A DNA stretch of 64,000 nt from Gluconacetobacter liquefaciens. GTDB lineage: Bacteria; Pseudomonadota; Alphaproteobacteria; Acetobacterales; Acetobacteraceae. The DNA is taken from the NCBI RefSeq assembly GCF_003350405.1, contig NZ_QQAW01000003.1, positions 124,001 to 188,000 on the forward strand, given 5' to 3'. The notes beneath the pieces are model-generated. The model saw only the letters and a program-made list of their open reading frames with translations, made no database searches and was not told the origin of the DNA. The translations under genes and the position numbers were made by a program. Positions 1-9,376 of this stretch are shown here, one piece after another (position 1 is the stretch's first letter; every line of letters begins with the position of its first letter).

Positions 1-421
1 TGATGATCATCCGCGTGTTGAAATGGGCGGCGGGGACGCGGGGATTGCACATATGGGCCACCAGGCTGATGCCGGTGGCGAAGAAGCGCGGGTCTTCGGC
101 GGCGCCGGGGATGGTGGCGCGGAACTCGGGGCTGAACGTGCCTTCGACCGTCGAGACGTTGACGCCGACCTTCTCGAACACCCGGCCGCGCATCAGGCTG
201 ATGACCCCGCCGCCGCCCGGCGTGCCGTCCTCGTTCACGCGGTCCCACGGGGTGCGGGTGAATGTGCCGGGAGCATCGCGGCCGGGCAGGGTCTGCACGT
301 CGCCGGCGTCCTGCTCGATCTGCTCGAAGGCGGCGCAGATGCGGTCGCGCAGGGTTTCGAACCAGGCGCGGGCCTCCTGCCTGAGATGGTCATGGGGGAT
401 GGGCGCGCGGGTTTCTGTCAT
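1..421 (-). CDS. hemF: Oxygen-dependent coproporphyrinogen III oxidase, N-terminal part (cut by window edge)
   Basis: HemF catalyses the oxygen-dependent oxidative decarboxylation of coproporphyrinogen III to protoporphyrinogen IX in cytoplasmic haem synthesis. About 140 residues are visible, starting [11 protein letters not shown] from an ATG at 421. Family signatures are clear: a glycine-rich stretch [20 protein letters not shown] around residues 70-90 and [12 protein letters not shown] near the cut end, where the family's substrate-site histidine lies. The C-terminal half lies left of the window. The gene diverges from the bc1 genes across a 148-base gap, so haem synthesis and cytochrome genes sit back to back. 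No oddities are visible in the part present. Confidence 0.93.
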   Translation of the reverse strand, partial: MTETRAPIPHDHLRQEARAWFETLRDRICAAFEQIEQDAGDVQTLPGRDAPGTFTRTPWDRVNEDGTPGGGGVISLMRGRVFEKVGVNVSTVEGTFSPEFRATIPGAAEDPRFFATGISLVAHMCNPRVPAAHFNTRMII

Positions 422-569
422 GGTCGGGTCATCTTCTGCGTCGGGCGGGTCGGCGGAACGGGGGGTTTGAAACGCTGTCCATAGAGTCCGATCATGGGGG
501 CAATTGCAAGAAGGGGCGGGGGGCCGTTATGGAAGGCGGGCGCCGTTGGGGCGGAGGATTGAGGACCGA

Positions 570-1802
570 ATGACGGACGAAGGTTCCCGCGACAGGCAGG
601 ATCGACAGGAGAAGACGGGCGTTCTGCCCTGGCTGGACGCGCGACTGCCGGTCGTCTCGGCCTTTCGCCGGGAATATGTCGAGTACCGGACGCCGCGAAA
701 CCTGAACGGGCTGTGGAATTTCGGCGCGATCCTGACGGTCGTGCTGCTGGTGATGCTGGCGACGGGCATTTTCCTCGCGATCCATTACACGCCCACCGCC
801 GCCGGGGCGTTTGCGTCGATCGAGGCGATCGAGCGCCAGGTACCGAGCGGGTGGCTGCTGCGGTCGATCCATGTGACCGGCGCCAGCATGTTTCTGGCCG
901 CACTGTATATCCATCTGTTTCGCGGTCTGTATTACGGGTCTTACAAGGCGCCGCGCGAAATGCTGTGGCTGACCGGACTGGTGCTGCTGGCGATGGTGAT
1001 GTTCACCGCCTTTGCCGGCTATGTGCTGCCCTGGGGGCAGATGTCGTATTGGGGCGCCGATGTTGCGGGCAAGGCTGTCGATGCGATTCCGGGCATCGGG
1101 CCGTGGCTGGAGCATTTTCTCCAGGGGGGCGATGCGCCGGGGGATGTGTCGCTGCATCGCTTCTTCATCCTGCACATGGTGCTGGCCTTCGCGGTGCTGG
1201 GCGTGGTGGGGGTGCATGTCGCGGCGCTGCATGTGACGGGCTCGAACAACCCGCTGGGGATCGAGCCCAAAGGGCCGCGCGATACGGTGCCGTTTCACCC
1301 TTATTATACCAGCAAGGACGCGCTGGGGCTGATCCTGTTCGCGCTGCTGTTTGCGGTGGTGGTGTTCTTTCTGCCCAACGTGGTGTTCGAGGCCGAGAAT
1401 TTCCGGCCCGCTAACCCGCTGCATACGCCGGCCGATATCGAGCCCGAATGGTATTTCCTGCCGTTCTACGGGATTCTTCAGTCGGTGCCGTCGAAATTCG
1501 GCGGGTTGCTGGCCTCGGTGGGGGCGATCCTGGTGTTGTTCCTGGTGCCGTGGCTCGACCGCTCGCCGATCCGTTCGGCGCGGTTTCGGCCGCTTTATCG
1601 GGTCGGCATGGGGGTGCTGGTCGTCTGCTTCATCCTGCTGGGCTTCGTCGGCCGGCATCATGCGCAGGGGGGGTGGATGATCGCGGGGCGGATCGCGGTC
1701 GTTTATTATTTCGCGCATTTTCTGGTTCTGCTGCCGCTGTCTGCGCGGTGGGAGCGTGGGGTCGTGCTGCCGGAGAGCATTGCCGGGGGGCGCGGCGTAT
1801 GA
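570..1802 (+). CDS. petB: Cytochrome b of the cytochrome bc1 complex
   Basis: This is the membrane core of ubiquinol:cytochrome c oxidoreductase, carrying haems bL and bH and the two quinone sites. The 410-residue product has about eight hydrophobic helices. Two histidine pairs 14 residues apart (H101/H115 and H202/H216) match the bc1 haem ligands. PEWY at 292-295 is the quinol-oxidation site motif. The ATG at 570 follows a GAGG five bases upstream; the frame stays open 22 codons further up but without a better start. Its stop overlaps the start of the c1 gene (ATGA). A Rieske iron-sulfur gene, usually immediately upstream in Alphaproteobacteria, is absent: the next gene upstream is divergent hemF. 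Confidence 0.95.
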   Translation: MTDEGSRDRQDRQEKTGVLPWLDARLPVVSAFRREYVEYRTPRNLNGLWNFGAILTVVLLVMLATGIFLAIHYTPTAAGAFASIEAIERQVPSGWLLRSIHVTGASMFLAALYIHLFRGLYYGSYKAPREMLWLTGLVLLAMVMFTAFAGYVLPWGQMSYWGADVAGKAVDAIPGIGPWLEHFLQGGDAPGDVSLHRFFILHMVLAFAVLGVVGVHVAALHVTGSNNPLGIEPKGPRDTVPFHPYYTSKDALGLILFALLFAVVVFFLPNVVFEAENFRPANPLHTPADIEPEWYFLPFYGILQSVPSKFGGLLASVGAILVLFLVPWLDRSPIRSARFRPLYRVGMGVLVVCFILLGFVGRHHAQGGWMIAGRIAVVYYFAHFLVLLPLSARWERGVVLPESIAGGRGV

Positions 1803-2581
1803 GGGGCGGGATGATCCTGCGGTGCGTGTCGGTGCTGGCCTTTGCCGCGCCGCTGGCCGATCTGTCGCCCGCCGTTGCGCAGGCGGGGCCGCATGACCGG
1901 GCGCCGCATCAGGCCTGGAGCTTCGAGGGGCCTCTGGGGCGCTTCGATCTCTCGGCCGTCCAGCGCGGTTATGCCGTCTATGCTCAGGTCTGTTCGGCCT
2001 GTCATGGCATGAAGGCCATGACCTATGGCGACCTGACGCGCATGGGGCTGACCATGGAGCAGGTCGGCCGGATCGCGGCCACGCAGCAGGTGCCGGGCGG
2101 GGTGGACGCGCAGGGCGACCCGGTGACGCGCGCCGCCACGCCGGCCGATCATTTTCGTGACCCGTTCGTCAATCCCCAGGCTGCGGCGGCGGCCAATAAC
2201 GGGGTGGCGCCGCCCGACCAGTCGCGGCTGGCGCTGGTCTATCCCGGCGGGCCGGACCGGATCTATGCGGTGCTGACCGGATATCGGCAGCCGCCGGCGG
2301 GCTATCGGCCCAGCCACGCCGGCGCCGTCTACAACCCCTATGCCAGCGACCGCGAAATCGCGATGCCGCCGCCGTTGCGCGACGGGCAGGTTGTCTATAC
2401 CGACGGCACGCCCGCCACCACGGCGCAGGAGGCGCGGGATGTCACCACCTTCCTGGCGTGGGTGGCGCAGCCTCATCTGGAGGCGCGCCACCGGCTGGGC
2501 GCGCAGGTGGTGCTGTATCTACTTTTCCTTGCCGTTCTGGCGTTCCTTCTGAAACGGAGAATCTGGTCCGATGTCCATTGA
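1799..2581 (+). CDS. petC: Cytochrome c1 of the bc1 complex
   Basis: This is the membrane-anchored c-type cytochrome that accepts electrons from the Rieske protein and passes them to a soluble cytochrome. The 260-residue product has an N-terminal signal peptide (cleavage probably after AVAQA, about residue 28), a CSACH haem-binding motif at 65-69, a likely sixth ligand M189 in EIAMPPPL, and one C-terminal membrane helix followed by a basic tail. The ATG at 1799 overlaps the cytochrome b stop, implying translational coupling; an internal ATG at 1811 is an alternative. The 3' end overlaps mtnP by 11 bases. Confidence 0.94.
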   Translation: MRGGMILRCVSVLAFAAPLADLSPAVAQAGPHDRAPHQAWSFEGPLGRFDLSAVQRGYAVYAQVCSACHGMKAMTYGDLTRMGLTMEQVGRIAATQQVPGGVDAQGDPVTRAATPADHFRDPFVNPQAAAAANNGVAPPDQSRLALVYPGGPDRIYAVLTGYRQPPAGYRPSHAGAVYNPYASDREIAMPPPLRDGQVVYTDGTPATTAQEARDVTTFLAWVAQPHLEARHRLGAQVVLYLLFLAVLAFLLKRRIWSDVH

Positions 2582-3488
2582 AACCGCCCCTCTTGCGTCT
2601 GCTCAGGACGCCATCGAACCCGTGATCGGCCTGATCGGCGGATCGGGCCTGTATGATATCGACGGGCTGGAAGACAAGGAGTGGCGCACGGTCGAAACGC
2701 CATGGGGCCAGCCATCCGACCAGTTGCTGTTCGGCCGGCTGGACGGCGTGCGCTGCGTGTTCCTGCCGCGCCACGGGCGGGGGCATCCGATCCCGCCGTC
2801 GCGTCTGAACTATCGGGCCAACATCGCGGCGCTGAAGATGTCGGGCGTGACCGACATCGTGTCGCTGTCGGCCGTGGGGTCGCTGAAGGAGGAACTGCCG
2901 CCGGGGCATTTCGTCATCATCGACCAATTCATCGACCGGTCCTTCGCGCGGGAGAAGAGCTTCTTCGATACCGGCTGCGTGGCCCATGTGTCGGTGGCCG
3001 ACCCGCTGTGCCCGCGCATCGGCGACGTGCTGGAAGAGGCGGCACGGGACCTGAAATTGGATGTGACGCGCGGCGGCACCTATCTGGTGATGGAAGGGCC
3101 GCAATTCTCGACCAAGGCGGAGAGCAATCTTTACCGTTCGTGGGGCTGCTCGGTGGTCGGCATGACCAACATGCCGGAAGCCAAGCTGGCCCGTGAGGCG
3201 GAGATTTGTTACGCGACCGTGGCCATGGTGACGGATTACGATTGCTGGCACCCCGACCATGACAGCGTGACGGTCGATGCCGTCGTGAAGGTCATGCTGT
3301 CGAACGCCGACCGGGCCAGGGCGCTGGTGAAGTCGGTGATCCCGACCCTGGGCCGTCCGCGCGGGCTGTGCCCGGCCGGGTGTGACCGGGCGCTGGAGCA
3401 TGCGCTGATCACCGCGCCGGAGAAGCGCGACCCGGCTCTGCTGGCCAAGCTGGAGACCATCGCCGGGCGCGTGCTCTCGCGCGGCTAA
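2571..3488 (+). CDS. mtnP: S-methyl-5'-thioadenosine phosphorylase
   Basis: This enzyme phosphorolyses 5'-methylthioadenosine, a by-product of polyamine synthesis, to adenine and 5-methylthioribose-1-phosphate in the cytoplasm. The 305-residue product has the nucleoside phosphorylase fold: IGGSGLYDI near residue 20, phosphate-site PRHGRGH around 65-71, and the purine-site segment GPQFSTKAESNLYRSWG with VGMTNMPEA typical of MTAPs rather than bacterial DeoD or PunA. The ATG lies inside the cytochrome c1 gene, so the two are probably translated from one message. The functional link to bc1 is not obvious. A strong hairpin follows the stop. Confidence 0.93.
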   Translation: MSIETAPLASAQDAIEPVIGLIGGSGLYDIDGLEDKEWRTVETPWGQPSDQLLFGRLDGVRCVFLPRHGRGHPIPPSRLNYRANIAALKMSGVTDIVSLSAVGSLKEELPPGHFVIIDQFIDRSFAREKSFFDTGCVAHVSVADPLCPRIGDVLEEAARDLKLDVTRGGTYLVMEGPQFSTKAESNLYRSWGCSVVGMTNMPEAKLAREAEICYATVAMVTDYDCWHPDHDSVTVDAVVKVMLSNADRARALVKSVIPTLGRPRGLCPAGCDRALEHALITAPEKRDPALLAKLETIAGRVLSRG

Positions 3489-3495
3489 GGCAGAT

Positions 3496-3523
3496 CCTGT
3501 TTGAATGCGGGCATTCAAACAGG
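3496..3523. terminator. Perfect hairpin between convergent mtnP and MFS gene
   Basis: The arms CCTGTTTGAATGC (3496-3508) and GCATTCAAACAGG (3511-3523) are perfect inverted repeats. The structure lies 7 bases after the mtnP stop and before the convergent MFS gene end. There is no T-run on either side, so it is either a weak bidirectional terminator or a 3' end stabiliser. Confidence 0.5.
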
Positions 3524-3601
3524 TGGAAACGCTCTGGAAACCTGCCCCGGCGGTGCGGCCTGCGTGGTCTGCATCATCGGGGCTTGCGAATATGTGCCGT
3601 T

Positions 3602-4801
3602 TCAGTGCCGGTTGCCGTCGATGAGGGGGCGCTGAAGCAGGGAGCCCATGAGCGCGGCGACCAGCAGTAGCAGGCCGACCATTGCGAGTGCGACGGACAG
3701 GCCGGCTGCCCCGGCGATGAAGCCGAGTGCGGCCGGCCCGATCAGGATACCGGAATAGCCGAGGGTGGTGATGGCGGAGATCGCCAGATGCTCCGGCATC
3801 CGCTTCTGCCGGCCGATGGCGGAATACAGGACGGGCACCACGTTGGCGCAGCCCGCACCGACCAGGGCATAGCCCGCCAGGGTGAATTGCCAGACGGGAA
3901 CGGTTGCGACCAGCAGCATGCCCGCCGCCCCCAGGAGGCAGCCGGCGACGACCAGGATATGCCCCGCGACATGGCGGACCAGCCGGTCACCCAGCAGCCT
4001 GCCGGCCGTCATCGTGCAGGCGAATGCCACATAGCCGAGGCCGGTATGACGGACGTCCACATGGCGGACCGTGGCCAGGAACACGGCGCTCCAGTCGATC
4101 GCGGCACCTTCGGCGAGGAAGACGATGAAGCACATCATGCCGATGACCAGTACGACGCCGTGCGGGAGCGTGAAGGCGGTGTGCTCGGACGAAGCCGTGG
4201 GCCGCGTCAGCAGGCCGGGCAAGGCGAGCAGGCCGCCCAGAAGAATCAGCGCGACGACCGTCATCGTGGTTGCAAGGGGGGAGAGGCCGAGGCTGAGCAG
4301 GCCGCTGGCCCCTGACGCCCCCAGCAGGCCGCCGACGCTGAACAGGCCGTGAAAGCCGGACATCATGCCCCGGCCGCACGCGCGTTCGACAACGACCGCC
4401 TGGAGGTTGACGACGCAGTCGATGGAGCCGATGGCCGCCCCGAAGAAAGTGAGGGCGAACGCCACGACGGCAATCGACCCTGACGTGGCCAGGATCGGCA
4501 TGGTGCAGCAGACCGCAAGCGTTGCGACGCCAATGATTCGTCGGCATCCCAGCCGGCCCGCCAGTGTCCCCGCCACCGGCATGGTGAGGATGGACCCCAT
4601 GCCGAGGCAGAGCAGCAGGAGGCCGAGATGCGTGTCGGTCAGACCGCATCGGAGCCTGACATAGGGGATGAGGGGGGCCCAGGCGGCCCCGGAGAAACCG
4701 GCGATCAGGAAAGCCAGCCGGGTGGCGCGCCGGGCCTCGGGCGAGGCCGGAGACGGGCCGCCCATGAGCGGCCGGCCGGCAGTCGATGCGACATTCGACA
4801 T
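3602..4801 (-). CDS. MFS transporter, 12 membrane segments, substrate unknown
   Basis: A 399-residue integral membrane protein with about twelve hydrophobic helices and the major facilitator pattern. The loop between helices 2 and 3 (VAGTLAGRLGCRRII) has the G-x-L-x-x-R-x-G-x-R-R character of MFS motif A. The overall look is that of YbjJ/FucP-type MFS proteins, but the substrate cannot be read from sequence. The ATG at 4801 is 12 bases after the stop of a dienelactone hydrolase gene on the same strand, so the two probably form one transcription unit; whether the transported compound is related to the hydrolase substrate is speculation. Confidence 0.85.
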   Translation of the reverse strand: MSNVASTAGRPLMGGPSPASPEARRATRLAFLIAGFSGAAWAPLIPYVRLRCGLTDTHLGLLLLCLGMGSILTMPVAGTLAGRLGCRRIIGVATLAVCCTMPILATSGSIAVVAFALTFFGAAIGSIDCVVNLQAVVVERACGRGMMSGFHGLFSVGGLLGASGASGLLSLGLSPLATTMTVVALILLGGLLALPGLLTRPTASSEHTAFTLPHGVVLVIGMMCFIVFLAEGAAIDWSAVFLATVRHVDVRHTGLGYVAFACTMTAGRLLGDRLVRHVAGHILVVAGCLLGAAGMLLVATVPVWQFTLAGYALVGAGCANVVPVLYSAIGRQKRMPEHLAISAITTLGYSGILIGPAALGFIAGAAGLSVALAMVGLLLLVAALMGSLLQRPLIDGNRH

Positions 4802-4813
4802 GTGAGCGACGAT

Positions 4814-5482
4814 TCAGAGCAATCGGTCGAAGAAGGCCAGGCTGCGGGTGCGGGCGAGGTGGGCCGCCGTGGCGTTGAAGCTGGCGCGTTCCGGGCAGCC
4901 GAAGCCGTGCCCGGCATCCGGGTAGGTGTAGACCGGCAGATCGGGGTAGGCGGCGCGGATGGCGGCGATGTCGGAGAGCGGGATCGAGGCGTCGGTCTCG
5001 CCGAAATGCAGTTCTACCGGGCAATGCGGCACAAGGGTTCGCTCGGCGGCGATGCCGCCGCCATACCAGCCGATGGCTGCGCCGAAAACATTGGTGCGGC
5101 AGGCGGCCTGCCAGGCGATGGTGCCGCCCCAGCAATAGCCGATGATGCCGGTATGGGCCGGTGGCAGACCCAGTGCGCGGGCGGCGGCGGTGATGTCGAG
5201 CAGCGTGTCTTCGGGCGGGATCGCGGCGCGCAGTTTCAGGCCCTTCTGCACGCCATCCTGGTCGTAGGGCAGTTCCACGCCGCCCTCCGCGCGGTCGAAC
5301 AGGGCGGGGGCGATGACGCGGTAGCCGTCGGCGGCGAAGGAGTCGGCAACCGCGCGGATGTGATGATTCACGCCGAAAATCTCCTGCACCACGACCAGTG
5401 CGCGGGCGGCGTCGGCCGGGCCGGCGGTGTAGGCGGAGAGCGTGTGGCCGTCGGTGGCGGTCAGGGTGATGGTCTGGCCCAT
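4814..5482 (-). CDS. Dienelactone hydrolase family protein
   Basis: A cytoplasmic alpha/beta hydrolase of the carboxymethylenebutenolidase family, 222 residues, about the usual length. The nucleophile elbow GYCWGG places the catalytic cysteine at 117; D164 (GETDASIP) and H192 (DAGHGF) complete the Cys-Asp-His triad. The start at 5482 gives MGQTITLTATDG, where the family homology begins; the frame is open 41 codons further up with no homology. No chlorocatechol genes are near, so the substrate is probably a different lactone or ester. It heads a unit with the downstream MFS gene and diverges from the DUF4169 gene 46 bases away. Confidence 0.87.
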   Translation of the reverse strand: MGQTITLTATDGHTLSAYTAGPADAARALVVVQEIFGVNHHIRAVADSFAADGYRVIAPALFDRAEGGVELPYDQDGVQKGLKLRAAIPPEDTLLDITAAARALGLPPAHTGIIGYCWGGTIAWQAACRTNVFGAAIGWYGGGIAAERTLVPHCPVELHFGETDASIPLSDIAAIRAAYPDLPVYTYPDAGHGFGCPERASFNATAAHLARTRSLAFFDRLL

Positions 5483-5528
5483 GAGGCAGGTCCTTTTCTG
5501 TCCCGATAAGGGCCGGTAGAGTGGCGGT

Positions 5529-5729
5529 ATGACCGAGATCGTCAACCTGCGACAGGCGCGCAAGCGCAAGGTTCGCGCGGAGCAGGCCGCCATTGCGGCG
5601 CGCAATCGGGCGCTGCACGGCAGGACGCTGGCCGAACGCGACCGCGAGCGGCAGGAGGCCGAGCGGGCCCGGCGGATGCTGGACGGCGCGCAGCTCTCCG
5701 CCGGGCCGGAGGGGGACGGGCAGGGGTGA
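5529..5729 (+). CDS. DUF4169 family small basic protein
   Basis: A 66-residue, highly charged, probably fully helical protein beginning MTEIVNLRQARKRKVRA, the typical start of the alphaproteobacterial DUF4169 family (conserved NLRxARKRK and, later, NRALHGRTLAER). There is no signal peptide or membrane segment. The function of the family is unknown. The gene is alone on its strand between a divergent hydrolase gene and the convergent usg gene, with no obvious partner. Confidence 0.82.
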   Translation: MTEIVNLRQARKRKVRAEQAAIAARNRALHGRTLAERDRERQEAERARRMLDGAQLSAGPEGDGQG

Positions 5730-5760
5730 TGAACTCCTGGGGGCCGTCAGGGGCGTGCGG

Positions 5761-6021
5761 TCAATGTAACGTGAGGCATACCGTGGCGTGGCGCAGCACC
5801 GGCGGGGAGATCGGCCCCTGTTGGGTCACCCTGACCGAGTGCAGTTGCCCCTCCAGCGAGCGGGTCCAGAAATCGAGGAACCGGCGGAGTTGCGGATAGG
5901 ACGGCGCCAGGTCGAGTTCCTGCCAGATGTAGGTCTGGAGCAGGGTCGGGTGATCGGGAAGGCGATAGAGGATTTCGGCGGTCGTCAGGCGGTAGTCGTT
6001 GAGCTGGAGCCGCAGAGACAT
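5761..6021 (-). CDS. usg: Usg family protein
   Basis: An 86-residue cytoplasmic protein matching the Usg family of Alphaproteobacteria, with LTTAEILYRLPDHPTLLQTY near the N-terminus, then DLAPSYPQLRRFLDFW and LHSVRV. The name comes from Caulobacter and Rhizobiales genes found upstream of the trpF/trpB genes; its biochemical role is not established. The ATG at 6021 is preceded by GAGGTG; a GTG two codons upstream is less likely. Here it lies next to groES rather than trp genes, pointing away from the chaperonin operon. Confidence 0.85.
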   Translation of the reverse strand: MSLRLQLNDYRLTTAEILYRLPDHPTLLQTYIWQELDLAPSYPQLRRFLDFWTRSLEGQLHSVRVTQQGPISPPVLRHATVCLTLH

Positions 6022-6146
6022 GGACACCTCGCTGGATCGACGGTTGAGACGCAGCGCCAGCCTGCGTGAGCAGGCATGAGGATTTCAAGAAAAATTCTTT
6101 GTTCCCAGAAACTTGGCAGTCGTCGAAAGAAAGTGCTGCCAAGACG

Positions 6147-6175
6147 TTGACAGGGAGGGGGTGGGCTCCTACCTG
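6147..6175 (+). promoter_or_regulatory. Likely groESL promoter
   Basis: TTGACA at 6147-6152 matches the sigma70 -35 consensus perfectly; TACCTG at 6170-6175, 17 bases later, is an acceptable -10. The CIRCE operator begins 4 bases after the -10, the usual arrangement for HrcA repression. Resemblance to an RpoH promoter (CTTG plus a CCTA-like -10) cannot be excluded. Confidence 0.6.
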
Positions 6176-6179
6176 TTGG

Positions 6180-6206
6180 TTGGCACTCTCGCAAGGAGAG
6201 TGCTAA
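6180..6206 (+). promoter_or_regulatory. CIRCE element (HrcA operator)
   Basis: TTGGCACTC (6180-6188), a nine-base spacer, then GAGTGCTAA (6198-6206). This differs at one position of the left arm from the consensus TTAGCACTC-N9-GAGTGCTAA. It lies 86 bases upstream of groES and implies repression of the chaperonin operon by HrcA, whose gene is not in the window. Confidence 0.95.
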
Positions 6207-6291
6207 AGCGACGCGGCTCTGGCGCGCGTGCCAACCCGGTGGCGTTGCTTATTCAAGGGCGTTACCTTTTTTAGACGTGGAGCGATCCATA

Positions 6292-6582
6292 ATGACGAAT
6301 TTTCGGCCCCTGCATGACCGTGTGGTCGTCCGTCGCCTGACCGGCGAAGAGAAGACGGCTGGCGGCATCATCATCCCCGACACCGCCAAGGAAAAGCCGA
6401 TGGAAGGCGAAGTCATCTCCGTCGGCCCCGGCGCGCGGAACGAGCAGGGACAGATCGTCGCCCTCGACGTGAAGGCGGGCGACAAGGTGCTGTTCGGCAA
6501 ATGGTCGGGCACCGAGGTCAAGATCAATGGCGAGGAGCTGCTGATCATGAAGGAAAGCGACATCATGGGCGTGATCGCCTGA
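6292..6582 (+). CDS. groES: Co-chaperonin GroES
   Basis: GroES forms the heptameric lid of the GroEL folding chamber. The 96-residue product has the family landmarks [12 protein letters not shown] at the N-terminus, [17 protein letters not shown] in the mobile-loop region and a C-terminal segment ending GVIA. The ATG at 6292 is preceded by GGAG nine bases away; a GTG five codons upstream would overlap this Shine-Dalgarno. It is the first gene of the groES-groL operon, 53 bases before groL, under the CIRCE operator and a strong promoter. Confidence 0.98.
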   Translation: MTNFRPLHDRVVVRRLTGEEKTAGGIIIPDTAKEKPMEGEVISVGPGARNEQGQIVALDVKAGDKVLFGKWSGTEVKINGEELLIMKESDIMGVIA

Positions 6583-6605
6583 GGTCCTTCTACTTTCCTT
6601 TCTGA

Positions 6606-8276
<1,671 letters not shown>

Positions 8277-8290
8277 TCCATCGAGCCTGT

Positions 8291-8315
8291 CGGTCCGGGC
8301 CTTGTGCCCGGACCG
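8291..8315 (+). terminator. First hairpin downstream of groL
   Basis: A perfect ten-base-pair stem (CGGTCCGGGC with GCCCGGACCG) and a five-base loop CTTGT, 14 bases after the groL stop. It is followed only by a T5 tract several bases on, so it may protect the 3' end or act as a first, partial terminator. Confidence 0.55.
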
Positions 8316-8342
8316 GAAGCTGCTTTTTCCGGCAGGAAAAGA

Positions 8343-8370
8343 GCCGTCCGTTCGCGGGCGGCTTTTTTTT
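8343..8370 (+). terminator. Rho-independent terminator of groESL
   Basis: GCCGTCCG pairs with CGGGCGGC across a UUCG tetraloop (8351-8354) and is followed by eight T residues. This is a textbook intrinsic terminator for groESL and lies just before the convergent LysR gene. Confidence 0.92.
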
Positions 8371-8373
8371 GTT

Positions 8374-9267
8374 CTATTGGCCGGGGGCGACGCCGGTGTG
8401 GGCGGTGATGAAGGCCAGCAGGGCTTCCGCCGCCCTGCTGCGATAGCGCTCCTTATGGCGGAGCCCGAAAAAGGGCCTTGGGCCGAACGAGAAGGGCGCC
8501 GCATGCAGGATCCCTGCGCGGATGCCGGGGGCGACGACCAGGGAGGACAGGGCGGCAATGCCGGCGCCGGCCTCGACGGCGGTACGCACGCTTTCGTTGG
8601 ATGGCAGCACCAGGGCGATATCCAGCGTATCGGGGGCGATGCCGAGCCGGCGCAGATGCTGGTTGAGTGTCGAGCGCGTGCCTGAGCCTTCCTCGCGCAT
8701 GATCCAGCGCGCCTGTTGCATCCATGCGGCGGTGATGGGGGTATCCGGGAAGGGCTCGGCCTGCACCAGCAACAGCCTGTCCTCGCCGATCGGCCAGTGT
8801 GCCAGGGCCGGATCGTCGATTGCGCCCTCGACGATTCCGATATCGGCTTCGCCGTCATGGACCTGTGCCGCTGCCTGTTCGGTGTTGCGGATCGTCAGGT
8901 CGACCGACAGGGCCGGATATTGGTGACGGAACGCCGCGAGGAGGGCGGGCAGCCAGTAGGCGGCGATGGTCTGGCTGGCGACAATGCGCAGCGTGCCGCG
9001 CCTGAGCGCGCCGAGATCGTCCAGCACATGTTCGGCGGCGGTGGCGCGGGCCAGCACGGCGCGGGCCTCGGTGAGGAACAGCCGGCCGGCCTCGGTGAGG
9101 GTGATGCCCCGGCCGACCCGGTGGAACAGTTTGACCCCATGGCGTTCCTCCAGCGCCGCGATCGCCGCCGATGCGGCCGATTGGGTGACGTTCAGCGCCC
9201 GGGCGCCAGCCGTCATGTGCTCGCGTTCGGCAACGGCGATGAAGAGGCGAAGCTGTTCCAGGGTCAT
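8374..9267 (-). CDS. LysR-type transcriptional regulator
   Basis: A 297-residue LTTR. The N-terminal winged helix-turn-helix begins MTLEQLRLFIAVAEREHMTAGARALNVTQSAASAAI-type sequence (residues 1-60), followed by an effector-binding domain from about residue 90 (GTLRIVASQTIAAYWLP). I chose ATG 9267 because LTTR homology begins there; the frame is open 37 codons upstream. It diverges, 109 bases apart, from a YeiH-type exporter gene, the classic layout in which the regulator controls its divergent neighbour; similar pairs (CysB/CbbR-like LTTR with YeiH) are common. The effector is unknown. Confidence 0.93.
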   Translation of the reverse strand: MTLEQLRLFIAVAEREHMTAGARALNVTQSAASAAIAALEERHGVKLFHRVGRGITLTEAGRLFLTEARAVLARATAAEHVLDDLGALRRGTLRIVASQTIAAYWLPALLAAFRHQYPALSVDLTIRNTEQAAAQVHDGEADIGIVEGAIDDPALAHWPIGEDRLLLVQAEPFPDTPITAAWMQQARWIMREEGSGTRSTLNQHLRRLGIAPDTLDIALVLPSNESVRTAVEAGAGIAALSSLVVAPGIRAGILHAAPFSFGPRPFFGLRHKERYRSRAAEALLAFITAHTGVAPGQ

Positions 9268-9376
9268 GGAGGGGGCGGGTCCTGACTGATCTGTTTTTCT
9301 GATTGAAACGACAAAAACGATGCGTTGGATAGAATGATTGGTTCGGGAGTAGCACGGGTGGCGAAAGGAAGCTGCC

